DNA of 64,000 nt from Fibrobacterota bacterium (GTDB taxonomy: Bacteria; Fibrobacterota; Fibrobacteria; UBA5070). The translations under genes and the position numbers were made by a program. Where the stretch lies: positions 700,810 through 764,809 of the forward strand of contig JADKBN010000003.1 in assembly GCA_016715065.1 (NCBI GenBank), read 5' to 3'. Numbering within the stretch: the stretch's first letter is position 1; the number at the start of each line of letters is the position of its first letter. Below, in pieces: positions 52,031-61,439 of the stretch. Below the pieces are notes generated by a model that had not been told where the DNA came from, searched no databases, and saw only the letters and a list, made by a program, of their open reading frames with translations.

Positions 52031-52623
52031 ACGGCTCTTCAGAAATCATTGAACTTGAAAATCGTGCGAGACTCGTGAAGTTGGTGGAAGAATTCAAGCC
52101 GGTCGGAACCCCGTTGCCTGGTTGGGATCCACCCTTGGAAATCGGGATCGGAGGGCTCCAATCCATTGGCTTTTCTGAAGACTCCACGCACTTGCTTGCG
52201 GTCTCTGCGTCAGGACGTGGGGCTTTCGAAGTCGCCACAGGCCAACGAGTCGGACGAGACTACGACAGTTCCTACAAGTGGTTGGACACGGGCAGATTGA
52301 CTTGCGAAGGGATCGGCAGCCTTGAGCAGCAGAGAGTTCCCATCGCCGGGCTCTTCGGTGGTGGATTGGCGCTCACGACCGATGCGGGAGAATCTGTCGA
52401 GAAAATCAGTCCCTTCTGGCCTGTGGAAATGGTGGTGTATTCCAGCGGTCACGATCGTTGGTACTCTCACCCAGAGCGGTGCATTGTCGCTTATCAGGAG
52501 CATGCGATCGTCGCCCATGGGTTTTCGCCCTCTGGAAATTGTCTGGTCGTCGCCATCTCCAGCGAGATCTGGATCTACAACAGGTCAGGGAAGTCGCCTT
52601 TGGGAAGTGCGTACCGCGGTTGA
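52027..52623 (+). CDS. Conserved-looking hypothetical protein
   Basis: A 198-aa soluble protein, beta-rich. The segments GGLQSIGFSEDSTHLLAVSA and GRGAFEVATGQRVGRDYD have the look of a conserved family of unknown function found next to small accessory genes in Proteobacteria; this is recollection, not a search. Later IAGLFGGGLALTTDAGE and SPSGNCLVVAISSEIWIY suggest a small propeller or barrel. ATG 52027 overlaps the previous stop (ATGA). Could be an immunity-type protein, speculative. Confidence 0.55.
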   Translation: MNGSSEIIELENRARLVKLVEEFKPVGTPLPGWDPPLEIGIGGLQSIGFSEDSTHLLAVSASGRGAFEVATGQRVGRDYDSSYKWLDTGRLTCEGIGSLEQQRVPIAGLFGGGLALTTDAGESVEKISPFWPVEMVVYSSGHDRWYSHPERCIVAYQEHAIVAHGFSPSGNCLVVAISSEIWIYNRSGKSPLGSAYRG

Positions 52624-52748
52624 ACCTGCCAGTGCAAGCGACTCCTTTGGCTAGGTGTGCGAGGTCGGAGGTTGGGGCGCTGTACGAAGAGCAAAAAGTT
52701 TACTGTTCACATTCCTATTCGACCTCCAATCAACCCGAGGAGCCGACC

Positions 52749-53102
52749 TTGCCACGACGATCCCCTTTCATTGGTACGATACATCTCGCATTGCTCATCC
52801 TAGGAGTACCCTTGGCCTATTCAAAAGGCGTCGAGCCGACCGACAGTTCCCATGCGATCACCATCCACTCGGGGGAATCCATCCGGATTGATCCTTCGTT
52901 GGTGATCAAATTCGAATCGCACTCTCACAAACGAATGTACGCTGGAACCGGCAAAGGTCCGCTGATCATTTTCATGACCTACACGCTCAATGATTCTGTC
53001 TTTGAAAAGGTCCAACACAACGTGATGGTCGCGAAAACAGGCGAATGGGATTGGCGGGAGTATCGGTTCCGGTTGATCGAAGTCGACTATGGACACGCAT
53101 GA
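52749..53102 (+). CDS. Small secreted protein, unknown
   Basis: A 117-aa protein. TTG 52749 is chosen because GAGGAG lies 7-8 bases upstream and the result is a proper signal peptide (basic PRRSP, hydrophobic IHLALLILGVPLA, cleavage near AYS). The mature 95 residues are beta-rich (AITIHSGESIRIDPSLVIKF, then EYRFRLIEVDYG) and may form a small sandwich. No family recognised. The stretch 52624-52748 between it and the previous gene holds no gene. Confidence 0.5.
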   Translation: MPRRSPFIGTIHLALLILGVPLAYSKGVEPTDSSHAITIHSGESIRIDPSLVIKFESHSHKRMYAGTGKGPLIIFMTYTLNDSVFEKVQHNVMVAKTGEWDWREYRFRLIEVDYGHA

Positions 53103-53199
53103 AACTGACCGTCAGCAAGGCCAGCCAGTCCGAGCCTCCCGAACTCTCTACGTTTCATTCGCCATGAGCGATGATCGATTGGGAAGGCGGTTTTGGGGT

Positions 53200-53604
53200 A
53201 TGAGCAGGTTTTCCCGCCTCCTTGCTCTCCTGCTGTTCCTGGGCGGCCTGGCGTCCGGCGCCGAGCCAGCCCTCGTCGCCGCCAGCGATTCGAGTGCGGC
53301 AGATTCTGTCGAACGGTTCACGGTCTACGCATCCTTGCGCGAACCGTACGGCTCCAACGGTGAGCGGCTTTTGGCGGCATTGCAACGCGAGGGCTATGAA
53401 GCCGGGTTGAACAGCGAGGGCATCGTGTGGATGTCCTTGGATCGCGCCCAGATCAAGAAGCTGTTTCGCGCCCGGGTGAGGTTGCAGACGGTGGCGGCCA
53501 ACGCCCGGAACGGGTATGTCACCGAGCCGACGTTGGAACAATCCGTTGTTCCCAAGCGATGGCGGCGTTTTCTTAGCCATGTCTTTTTCGACGGACAGCT
53601 TTGA
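53200..53604 (+). CDS. Small secreted protein, unknown
   Basis: A 134-aa protein with a signal peptide (SRLLALLLFLGGLASGAEP). The mature part (VYASLREPYGSNGERLLAAL, then IVWMSLDRAQIKKLFRARV) has a strand-helix-strand layout reminiscent of SPOR-like or peptidase-propeptide small domains, not assigned. ATG 53200 puts the hydrophobic stretch at the start; ATG 53164 is a possible upstream start. It converges with the DUF3592 gene across a 19-base gap. Confidence 0.55.
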   Translation: MSRFSRLLALLLFLGGLASGAEPALVAASDSSAADSVERFTVYASLREPYGSNGERLLAALQREGYEAGLNSEGIVWMSLDRAQIKKLFRARVRLQTVAANARNGYVTEPTLEQSVVPKRWRRFLSHVFFDGQL

Positions 53605-53623
53605 GAGTTCGACGAAACCCTCG

Positions 53624-54190
53624 TTAGGGATTCGTGGCTGCCGCTGCGGCCGCTTTCTCTGATTTGCGGATCAAGCGGGGGACCACGATCAGCATCATCA
53701 GGCCGATCGAATCGAAGAAGATCCCGAAGAACCCGAACACCCCCGCGAAGATCCACATGCCCGACGAGTCGGCCATTTGGGCGGATTCGGCATCTCCTGG
53801 AAGGTAGCGAAGATCCACTGCATCACCGACACGGGCAGGAGCGCTTCCCGTCCCGATGCTGGACTTCACGCGATGCATCGTGCCTTTCTCGTCGGCGAAA
53901 GCGAAAACGGGATAGTAGTAGGTCTGCGTCGTACCCTCGTTGATCCCGTGTTCCTCGGTTTTCTTCTCCTCGACCATTTCCACGACCGTGCCGCGCACGG
54001 CGATGGCGTTGGACTCGAACGAGCGCGCCTTGAAGAAGAAGACCAAGCCGAGGATCAGGAAGGGGGCTCCCCCGAGCGAGAACAGGATTCCAAAGATCTT
54101 GGCGAGTTGGGCACCGGTGGTGGCGTTCAAGAGGACTCCGTGGAGGGAAGGGATGCGATGCCCAAAGATATCTTCCCAGGGTACTCGCAC
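53624..54190 (-). CDS. DUF3592 membrane protein
   Basis: A 188-aa protein of the DUF3592 type: an N-terminal membrane segment (IFGILFSLGGAPFLILGLVFFF), a periplasmic beta domain with ATGTV-like start (AIAVRGTVVEMVEEKK), the diagnostic YYYPVFAFADEKGTMHRV and VGDAVDLRYLPGDAESA, and a second membrane segment (FFGIFFDSIGLMMLIVV). Function of the family unknown. The start may be GTG 54190; TTG near 54131 would shorten the leader. Divergent from the flavoprotein gene, 17 bases apart. Confidence 0.8.
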   Translation of the reverse strand: MRVPWEDIFGHRIPSLHGVLLNATTGAQLAKIFGILFSLGGAPFLILGLVFFFKARSFESNAIAVRGTVVEMVEEKKTEEHGINEGTTQTYYYPVFAFADEKGTMHRVKSSIGTGSAPARVGDAVDLRYLPGDAESAQMADSSGMWIFAGVFGFFGIFFDSIGLMMLIVVPRLIRKSEKAAAAAATNP

Positions 54191-54207
54191 CTGCTACGTT
54201 TCCCACG

Positions 54208-55398
54208 ATGACCGATCCTGAGACGTTCGATGTGGTGGTGCTGGGCGCGGGCGCTTCGGGCCTGATGCGCGAGCGAGGCGGCCAAGCGCGGAGGCGGGTC
54301 TTGGTGCTGGACCACGCCAAGAAGCCCGGACTCAAGATCCGCATCTCCGGAGGGGGACGCAGCAATTTCACCAATCTGGACATCCAGCCCAAGTGCTATC
54401 TCTCCGGCAATCCGCACTTTTGCAAGTCCGCCCTGAGTCGGTTCACGCAGTGGGATTTCCTGGAACGCGTGGTCCAAGCCGGGATCCAGTACGAAGAACG
54501 ATCCCACGGCCAGTTGTTCTGCACGGGAACCGCCAACGAGCTCGTGGAGATGCTGATGGCCGATTGCCGCAGGCATGGCGTTGTGTTCCGATTCGGGACA
54601 AAAATTGGCGAGATGGAGAGGAGCGGCGAAGGGTCGTATGAGGTGGGAACCTCGATGGGCGCCGTTCAAGCGACATCGTTGGTGGTGGCGACCGGCGGAT
54701 TGTCGTACGCCTCCATCGGGGCAACCGGGATCGGCTACGACATCGCTCGCAAAATGGGAATCGCCGTCCTTGAACCCACCCCGGGACTGGTGCCTTTCAC
54801 TTTGCGTGGCCAGGACTCGCGCGATCTGCCCACGTTGGCCGGGATCGCCCTGCAGGCCACGGTGAATTTTGGCGAGGTCTCCTTCACGGAAAATGTCTTG
54901 TTCACGCATCGGGGCCTGAGCGGTCCGGTCATCTTGCAGATCTCTTCGTATTGGTCGGCGGGCCAGGCCGTGCTGCTGGACTTGCTGCCGGGAGTGGATT
55001 TGTTCGGTCACCTGAAGACGCAACGCGTTCGCCAGCCTCTGAAAATGCTGCGGACGGTGCTGCTCGACCACTTTCCCAAGCGTCTGGTCGAGGTCTTTCT
55101 GGAAGTGGATCTGGCCGATCGCAAACTCGCCGACTGTTCCGATCGCCACCTGCAAAAGGCCGCCGACCGCTTCCAGAAATGGACGTTTGTTCCCGGTGGA
55201 ACCGAAGGCTACAAGAAAGCCGAGGTGACCTGCGGAGGAGTCGATTGCGACGCGATCTCCTCCAAGACCATGGAAGCCAAAGCAGCACCAGGACTCTACT
55301 TCGTCGGCGAAGTTCTGGACATCACCGGCTGGCTCGGCGGCTACAACCTGCAATGGGCGTGGTCGTCCGGTTGGTGCGGGGCAGTACGTTTAGCTTGA
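54208..55398 (+). CDS. HI0933-family FAD-dependent oxidoreductase
   Basis: A 396-aa flavoprotein of the HI0933/YhiN type; relatives bind FAD and reduce diverse substrates or act on nucleotides and bile acids. The FAD motif is FDVVVLGAGASGLM, followed by LDHAKKPGLKIRISGGGRSN, the family hallmark, and near the end YFVGEVLDITGWLGGYNLQW. The helix after GLM is abnormal: it reads RERGGQARRR, and shifting the frame restores the usual ASEAAKRG. That implies a two-base and a one-base loss within about 35 bases that cancel out. Otherwise complete. ATG 54208. Confidence 0.9.
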   Translation: MTDPETFDVVVLGAGASGLMRERGGQARRRVLVLDHAKKPGLKIRISGGGRSNFTNLDIQPKCYLSGNPHFCKSALSRFTQWDFLERVVQAGIQYEERSHGQLFCTGTANELVEMLMADCRRHGVVFRFGTKIGEMERSGEGSYEVGTSMGAVQATSLVVATGGLSYASIGATGIGYDIARKMGIAVLEPTPGLVPFTLRGQDSRDLPTLAGIALQATVNFGEVSFTENVLFTHRGLSGPVILQISSYWSAGQAVLLDLLPGVDLFGHLKTQRVRQPLKMLRTVLLDHFPKRLVEVFLEVDLADRKLADCSDRHLQKAADRFQKWTFVPGGTEGYKKAEVTCGGVDCDAISSKTMEAKAAPGLYFVGEVLDITGWLGGYNLQWAWSSGWCGAVRLA

Positions 55399-55415
55399 TG
55401 CGACAGGAGAAATCC

Positions 55416-56463
55416 ATGTTCAACACATCCCGCATTCCAAGATGCCTATGGGCATTGGTGACATTTTTTGTTGTGGCGACCTCGCATGGAATGGATGGAT
55501 CCGCGCCGGGTCCAGACCGGTGGTTTCGTGATTCCGTGGTCATGGGTTCGTGGGTGGACACCTCCTGGGGGAAGCCTCCCGGGAAGAAGCCTGTGAAGCG
55601 CAAGGGGACGATCACCTGGCTGCATCTGGGGCCCACGGCGGATTGCCCGCACATGGTTTCGCTCCTGCCAGATGGATCGTGCATGGACCATTGGGTGGCC
55701 AGCACCAACGACGACGATCCCGATCTGCTGATCCAGTGGGGATTCCATCGGCTGGGGCGCAGACCTTCTCCTGTACCGATTGGTGGTGTATTCGCCACCG
55801 GGTGCGAACTACGGAACCGACAGCATCGAAGGCCCCCGCGTGGTGGGCCGCGTGAAGTTGCAGGCCAACGGGACGGACACCTCCCTGGAGGTGATCTATC
55901 GGGGGCGCAAGTCCATCTTGCGTCGTGGACCGCTACCCGAGGCCTACGAGGGAAACCTGGAACCACCGGATTTGGAAACCGATCGGCTGTGGTTCGACAG
56001 CCTCCACCGGGCCCATTTGAACCCCGTGGGGCTGGTGGTGCCGGATCCTGTCCGGTGCCTTCTGACCGCGCATGCCGCCCGGAAATGGCCCTCTGGTTCG
56101 CCACCTGACATAAAATGTCTGAGCGCTGGATTGTCCTCGCGAAACACCGACACCCTGATCTGGACCGATCCCGCAGGCCGGTGGCGGGTGGCGCGGATCT
56201 TCGGGGACGACCAATCCCCGACAGCCTTTCACGACAAAATCCTATTGCGGTTTCCGGACCATTGGAGATGGATCTGGTGGGAACGTCGCGAGTCGGCGCT
56301 GAAATCGGCCTTGAGCTTCGTGACGGGACGGTCGCCCTCCCGTTCGCCGGCCATGGATCGTCCAAGGCTCCTATTTCACACCAAGGAAGACGCCTGCAAC
56401 ATCAGCGGAAGATCCGAACACAGCGCCGACCCCTGGTTTACGCTGGATGTGGATTGCCGGTGA
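55416..56463 (+). CDS. Secreted protein, frameshifted, unknown
   Basis: ATG 55416 with AGGAG upstream gives a signal peptide (CLWALVTFFVVATSHG) and 115 further residues (DTSWGKPPGKKPVKRKGTI). From about 55757 the frame continues one base later (LVVYSPPGANYGTDSIEGP) to a stop at 56463. One extra G in a GGGG run would explain the shift. Read through, the protein is about 348 aa, beta-rich and not recognised. It lies directly after the flavoprotein gene. Confidence 0.6.
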
Positions 56464-56497
56464 CGGCGGTAGCGGTTGCAACCGCATTCATTGCGCC

Positions 56498-56545
56498 CGT
56501 AGGGGCGATTCAAGAATCGCCCAACAGCAATGGGAACCGAATCGT
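56498..56545. repeat. REP-like palindrome upstream of the RAYT gene
   Basis: GTAGGGGCGATTC-AAG-AATCGCCC forms a hairpin at about 56499-56522, followed by GGGAACCGAATCG. The same palindrome and the same tail recur inside the transposase gene at 56899-56945, a direct repeat of about 45 bases. Such REP/BIME-type palindromes are the substrates of RAYT transposases. Confidence 0.8.
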
Positions 56546-56565
56546 TTGTTCTGCCGGGGGATTGG

Positions 56566-57142
56566 ATGTCTGATGTGATGCAAGACGAGTGGATGGCGGA
56601 GGAAGGAAACCGCAGATCCATCCGGTTGGATGGCTACGATTATTCCGCTAGTGGTGCGTATTTCGTGACCATTTGTGTGAAACAAGGTCAACCGCTGTTC
56701 GGAACAGTCGTTGATGGAAAGATGATGATGAATGAATACGGGCGACATGTCGCCAGCGCGTGGCGCGATCTACCTCAATCGTACCCGGAGGTGGCATTGG
56801 ATGAATTCGTGGTGATGCCGAATCATTTCCATGGGATTGTTTGGATCGAACAACCCGGATCCGACGCGGCGATACCCGTTGTGGATGCAATTGCCAACGT
56901 AGGGGGCGATTCATGAATCGCCCCTACAACAACGGGAACCGAATCGATTGTCCAGGCGGGGAATGACGGTGTCCCGGTTGGTTGGTCGGTTCAAAATGAC
57001 GACCGCAAAATGGATCAATGAACGACAAGGCACGCCGGCGGCGGCGGTTTGGCAGCGGAATTACCACGACCGCATCATCCGTGACTCGACTGAATTGGCA
57101 CGCATCCGTGCCTACATCTTGGCCAACCCGGGCGATTACTGA
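56566..57142 (+). pseudogene. RAYT (REP-associated tyrosine transposase), frameshifted
   Basis: Y1-type transposase that nicks REP palindromes. The N-terminal IRLDGYDYSASGAYFVTICV is the family opening, the HUH motif is in VVMPNHFHGIVWI and the catalytic Tyr in ELARIRAYILANPGDY. The chain breaks at the internal REP palindrome (56899-56929): left arm has five G (56902-56906) where the right arm has four C. Removing one G joins IANVGAIHES to SRLVGRFKMTTAKW in frame and restores a full protein of about 190 aa. ATG 56566 is used; ATG 56530 lies in the upstream repeat. Confidence 0.85.
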
Positions 57143-58818
57143 TTTTTCGCCGGCCTCAACAGCGCCAGCACACCCGCCACCTGGCTTTGCGCGTTGGGGT
57201 CCAGTTCCAGTCCAGCGAATTCACAGGCTTGCAGCGATTCCGAGAGCATCCCGACAGCGATGGCGTCTTCTTCGCGCCAGGCCAGGCGCTCGCGCAGAAT
57301 GGCGGGCAATTCCTGCGAGGTGCAGGCAAGGACTTCCTCGCCCATGCGCAAGGCGAGGGCTTCGGAGAGGATGGTCCGCAGCTCCTGTGCGGTCTTGTGG
57401 GCCGCTCGATCCTTGGGCAGCCTGCCCAAACGCCGTTCCAGCTGCGTCAAGCCTTTGCGCACGGCGTAGTCGCGCGAGCGTCGGACCAGGATCCATGCCG
57501 CCAGTCGCCAGACCAGGATTCCCAACAGCACGAGGGCCCAGAGGACGGCGGAGACCTTTCCGAAGCCGATCCAGAAACGGTCCCATCCGGTGAGCATCGG
57601 GCCGGAATGGCCATTGCGTCGGGAGGTATCCTCCTGGACCTCGGCGGGCGGAGTCACCACCAGAGCCGGCAACGCGTTGGCGACAGACTGGAACTTCTTG
57701 GCATTCGGATCCCACCAGGAAAAGCGCACGGAGTCCAAAGCCACGGTGCCCGCCTGTCGCGGAACCAGAACGATCTTGCGGACAAGTTTCGTCCAAAGCA
57801 CTCCGTTTTTCCAGGAGCGCGACCATTCGTCCTGGGAGGATATGTTTCCACGCCAGCTGGGGGCTCCACACCGGCGTCCCGCTGGCTTGCGGTTGACCGT
57901 CGCCTTCCAACGTGAGGATGAGCGTGGTGCCGTCACCTGCACGAAGCGATGTTTTTTCCAGCTTGGATTGGAACCTGAACGATCCGACGCCGCCTTGGAA
58001 AGTGGCGGGTCTGCCGGTTTCCGGCACCGGCAGGATTTCCAGGCGGATCTCCTCCGTGCGGGCGATGCCGTTGACCACCATGTTGCGACCCATCATGGCT
58101 TCCACGGCATTGCGCGCCGGGAGTGCCCTCAAAAAGCTGTATTCCACGGCCGTTGACGGCAATTTCTGGATACCTGCTCGCAAGGGGAAGAGATTCCCTG
58201 TGATGTCCAGTCGCCCCACTTGCTTGCCGTTTTCCACGACAGGCTTGAGCTGGAGCTGCTGGGAGTCGCGTGTTTCCGAATAGAAGCCGTTCCCGAGGGC
58301 GGTGCGGATATCCGGGAATTTGGGGACTTGAAGTGGCTCTTCGGTGGTCAGGCGCCAGGTGAAGGGCAACTGCTGACCCACGTACAGAGTGCGCTTGTCC
58401 AGGATCGTGGCGGTTCGGACATCCTGGGTGGCGTCCTCCACGACGATCTGGCCTTTCCCCAATGGTTTTCCTTCGAGGAAATGGAGACCGGGTAGGTACC
58501 AGGCTTCTTCGCGGCGAGTCGGAATTGGAAATGGATGACAACCAGGTTCTCGTCTTGTCGCGAGCCGTTGATGATCGTGATGGATCTGCTGGTGGAGGCG
58601 GAGGAATCCTTGCCGACAACGGCAAGTCCTTCGGCGAGTTGGAGGTCCGGCCAAGGTGTTCCAGCGGCCACGTCGACCCTTACCTGGACGGTGAGGGTCG
58701 CTTGCTCGCCGACCCTCAGCCGCTGCACGTCGATCCCGGCATCCGCCTTCAGCACGCGCGCGGAGGCCTGCGAGGCCAATGCCGACGCGACAAGGATCAG
58801 GCTACCAATCCGGGCCAT
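57136..58818 (-). CDS. batD: BatD-like aerotolerance protein (frameshifted in two places)
   Basis: Large membrane-anchored protein of the Bat operon. ATG 58818 gives a signal peptide (LILVASALASQASA) and an oxygen-tolerance-type beta domain (VGEQATLTVQVRVDVA). A shift near 58485 leads into GKGQIVVEDATQDVRTATIL and the repeated beta-sandwich parts, and a second near 57860 into the membrane segment VSAVLWALVLLGILVWRLAA and a cytoplasmic helical tail with ILSEALALRMGEEVLAC. The motifs continue on both sides of each shift, so these look like sequence errors. About 560 aa when joined. Its 3' end overlaps the RAYT gene by 7 bases. Confidence 0.8.
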
Positions 58819-58886
58819 GACCAACTCCTTGTGCAGGCATGGCGGGCTTTTCATGTTCTCGTTTTCCTTGGCCTGCGCCGCGTTCA

Positions 58887-59487
58887 TCAATCGCTCCGCG
58901 TCGTTTTGTCCATCTGGTCTGGCTTGGGGTCGCTCGGCTTCTGCGCGGATTTGTCGTCCTTTTCCTTCTTGGAGTCGTCCTTGTCTTCTTTGTTCTTCTG
59001 GTCCTTCTGGTCTTTTTGTCGTCTTTTCTTCTTGTCCTTGTCGTCTTGTTTCTTCTGGTCTTCCTGCTGCTTGCGCAACCGCAAGGCAAGTTCCAGATTG
59101 CGGGCCGCTTCCTTCCAGCCCGGGCGCAGCTTCAGGGACTCGCGCAGGTCGTCGATGGCTGGATTCGGGCAGGCCCCACCGGCCTGGGCCGACTGGAGAC
59201 GGTCGGTGCCTCGGTTGTACAGGATTTTCGCGCGCTCGGCGGGATTTCAGGTGCGCTCGAGCGCCTGGGCAAAAGCCGTATCGCGTTCTTGGCGCCCGCC
59301 ATGGCGCGGACCGTGCCCAGGTTGTATGAGAACCGCGGGTCGGAAGTGTCGCGGGCCGCTCGTTCCAATCGTTTGAGCGCCTTTGGCCGTATCGCCTTCC
59401 TTCCAGGCGGTCAGCCCCTGCGCGATTGTCCCTGGCTCCGGCGGCCCAGCCGCACAAGGATCCAATGGCGACAAGAACCGTCAGCAT
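58887..59487 (-). CDS. batC: BatC/E-like TPR protein with charged tail (frameshifted)
   Basis: ATG 59487 begins a signal peptide (MLTVLVAIGSLCGWAAGA). Tetratricopeptide-like pieces follow in changing frames (GLTAWKEGDTAKGAQ, DPRFSYNLGTVRAMAGA, LRPGWKEAARNLELALRL), then a tail made almost only of Lys, Asp, Gln and Glu (KKRRQKDQKDQKNKEDKDDS) that ends at 58887. At least three shifts occur. The position between batB and batD fits BatC/BatE. The lysine-rich tail could contact the membrane face or neighbouring Bat proteins, inference. Confidence 0.7.
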
Positions 59488-60472
59488 GTTCGTTTCCTTC
59501 CGTGCGGGAGCACGAGTTCGATGGCCAGAAGGATCATCGCCGCGACCAGAAACCAGTCGAACCGGTCGATGCGTTCCAACCGCATTCCAGGTTTGCCGCC
59601 TTGGGCGACCACTGTGTTGACAGAGACCAGCACGAGGCGAGGTTCCACGACTTCGGGGAGAGCTCGGCATAGCGTCCGCGTCCCGCCTCGGCGAGGACTT
59701 CTAACGTCTCGGATTCCAATCTGACGGTGACGATGTTGCCTTCGCGGTCTTGCCTGCTTCCGCCATCGGGCAGAGGATGGGGACGGCCACAGGACCCGCC
59801 GACTCCCACCACATGCAGCTCCACGCCCAATTGGGCCAGGTGTTGAGCCTCATCGGTGGATCCTTTGCCGTGGTCGCCGCCGTCGGTAACCAGCACCACC
59901 ACCTTGCGCGCGAGGCTTGGGAGCGCGCCATCATCGCGCGAGCCGTGGCGATGGCCGGCCGATTTCGGTCCCGGCCGGGGGAAGAAGGTCCGGCCCAAGG
60001 CATCGAGAAGGTGGCAGGGCCGCCCGATCCTCGGTGAGCGGAATCTGGCGGATGGCGCTGCCCGGCGAATGCCACCAGGCCGATCCGACTGGGTCCCCAG
60101 GCTGTCCACCAGGCGGCGCAGGTCGCGGCGCGCCAGCCCGAGACGATCGGGTGCCACGTCCTGGGCGAGCATGGAGGAAGCGTCCACCACCAGAACCACA
60201 TCCGCACCCTTGGCAGGCGCGGGCACGAGTCGTTCGCCCACTGGGGCGTGCCAGCGCCAACACCACCAGCGAGGCCGACACTGTGGCCCGGGGCGACCCT
60301 CGCGATCTCCGAGTCCCGAGAGAGTCTCCGCGAACCACCTGGACCAGGATTGCTTGTCCGCCAATTCCGTCTGGCGCGTCGCCGGTGCCAGGAAAGAAGG
60401 GCCAGCGAGACGGCCCAGATGAAGGATTCCCCACAGCCAGGAAAGTCGTTCGGGATTGGCCCAGCTGATCAT
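59481..60472 (-). CDS. batB: BatB-like VWA-domain membrane protein (frameshifted)
   Basis: A VWA protein anchored by membrane segments at both ends. ATG 60472 opens with MISWANPERLSWLWGILHL. The VWA core begins ADVVLVVDASSMLAQDVAPD; the usual MIDAS pattern is DxSxS, here one residue short (DASSM). VVVLVTDGGDHGKG is the second metal-loop strand. The C-terminal LERIDRFDWFLVAAMILLAIE is the anchor, ending at 59481 just after batC starts. Several shifts in the N- and C-terminal thirds. Function in aerotolerance comes from the family; the partner is MoxR. Confidence 0.72.
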
Positions 60473-61439
60473 GGCGTCCTCCTCAGCCAGGTACGTTCCA
60501 GCGCCCATGCGGCGAGCACCAGGCAAAGCGCGGCGATCGCCCATGGAACGAACAGCTCGCGGGTTTCCCAGAAGGTCTTGGGGGAAATCTCGCTCTTCTC
60601 CAGCCGATCGATTTCCGGAATACGCCTTCGGCGCGCGTCGCGGTCGGTGGCCAGAAACGACTTCCTCCCACGTTGGCCACCGGCTTCAGGACCTTGGGGT
60701 CTAGGTCGGATTGGAGGCTTCCCCTGCGACGGCTGCCGTCGGGGAAGCACGAAATCCTGCTCGAAGATGCCGCTGGTCCCCAGTCCGATGGTATACAGGC
60801 GAATTCCCATGACCGACAACGCACGGGAGGCCGAAAGCGGGTCGATCGCTGCCGGTGTTGTTCTGGCCATCGGTGAGCAGCACCACCACCCGGACTCTTG
60901 ACGTCGATTAGCGCAGGCGGTTGCCGGCCAGCAACAGGGCGTCGCCGATCGCCGTGCCGTCGTCCACCCCCAGGTTCGAAGTCGAATCGATGAGATCGCG
61001 CAAAACCTCGCGGTCGGTGGTGAGTGGGCAGCGCGTCAGCGGGTTTGCCCGCGAAGGCCACCACGCCCATGCGGTCGTGTGCGCGGGCGAGCACGAACTG
61101 GTTCATCATCGCGCGGCCGCCTCGATGCGGCTGGGCTTCACGTCGCGGATCTGCATGGACGTCGACACGTCGAAGCCAGGGACGATGTCGACGCCGTTCA
61201 CGGAGTCCTCGTTCAAGCGGTACGCGAGACCGGTCGCGCCAGGGCGGCGACCAGGCATGCCAATGCCGCCAACCGGAGCCAGAGCGGAAGACTTGACAAA
61301 TTACGTCTCAGGCTGGGCGGGGCTTGAATCCTTGGGGAGGCCCGGAAGCAGCATGCGGGGAACGCGACGCCGGGCGCGCCAGGCCAGCCATCCCAGCGCT
61401 GGCAGGCCGCCAACAACCACACCAGTCCGGTCGGGCCAT
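60469..61439 (-). CDS. batA: BatA-like VWA-domain membrane protein (frameshifted)
   Basis: The pieces in order are a first membrane segment (WLAWRARRRVPRMLLPGLP in one frame), NLSSLPLWLRLAALACLVAA in another, then the VWA domain with an intact MIDAS, FDVSTSMQIRDVKP, MNQFVLARAHDRMGVVAFAG, the strand GIRLYTIGLGTSGIF, and a last membrane segment IAALCLVLAAWALERTWL before the stop at 60469. At least four frame changes. ATG 61439 is the most likely start (AGGA just upstream). BatA and BatB act with MoxR; the operon overlap with batB is four bases. Confidence 0.72.
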
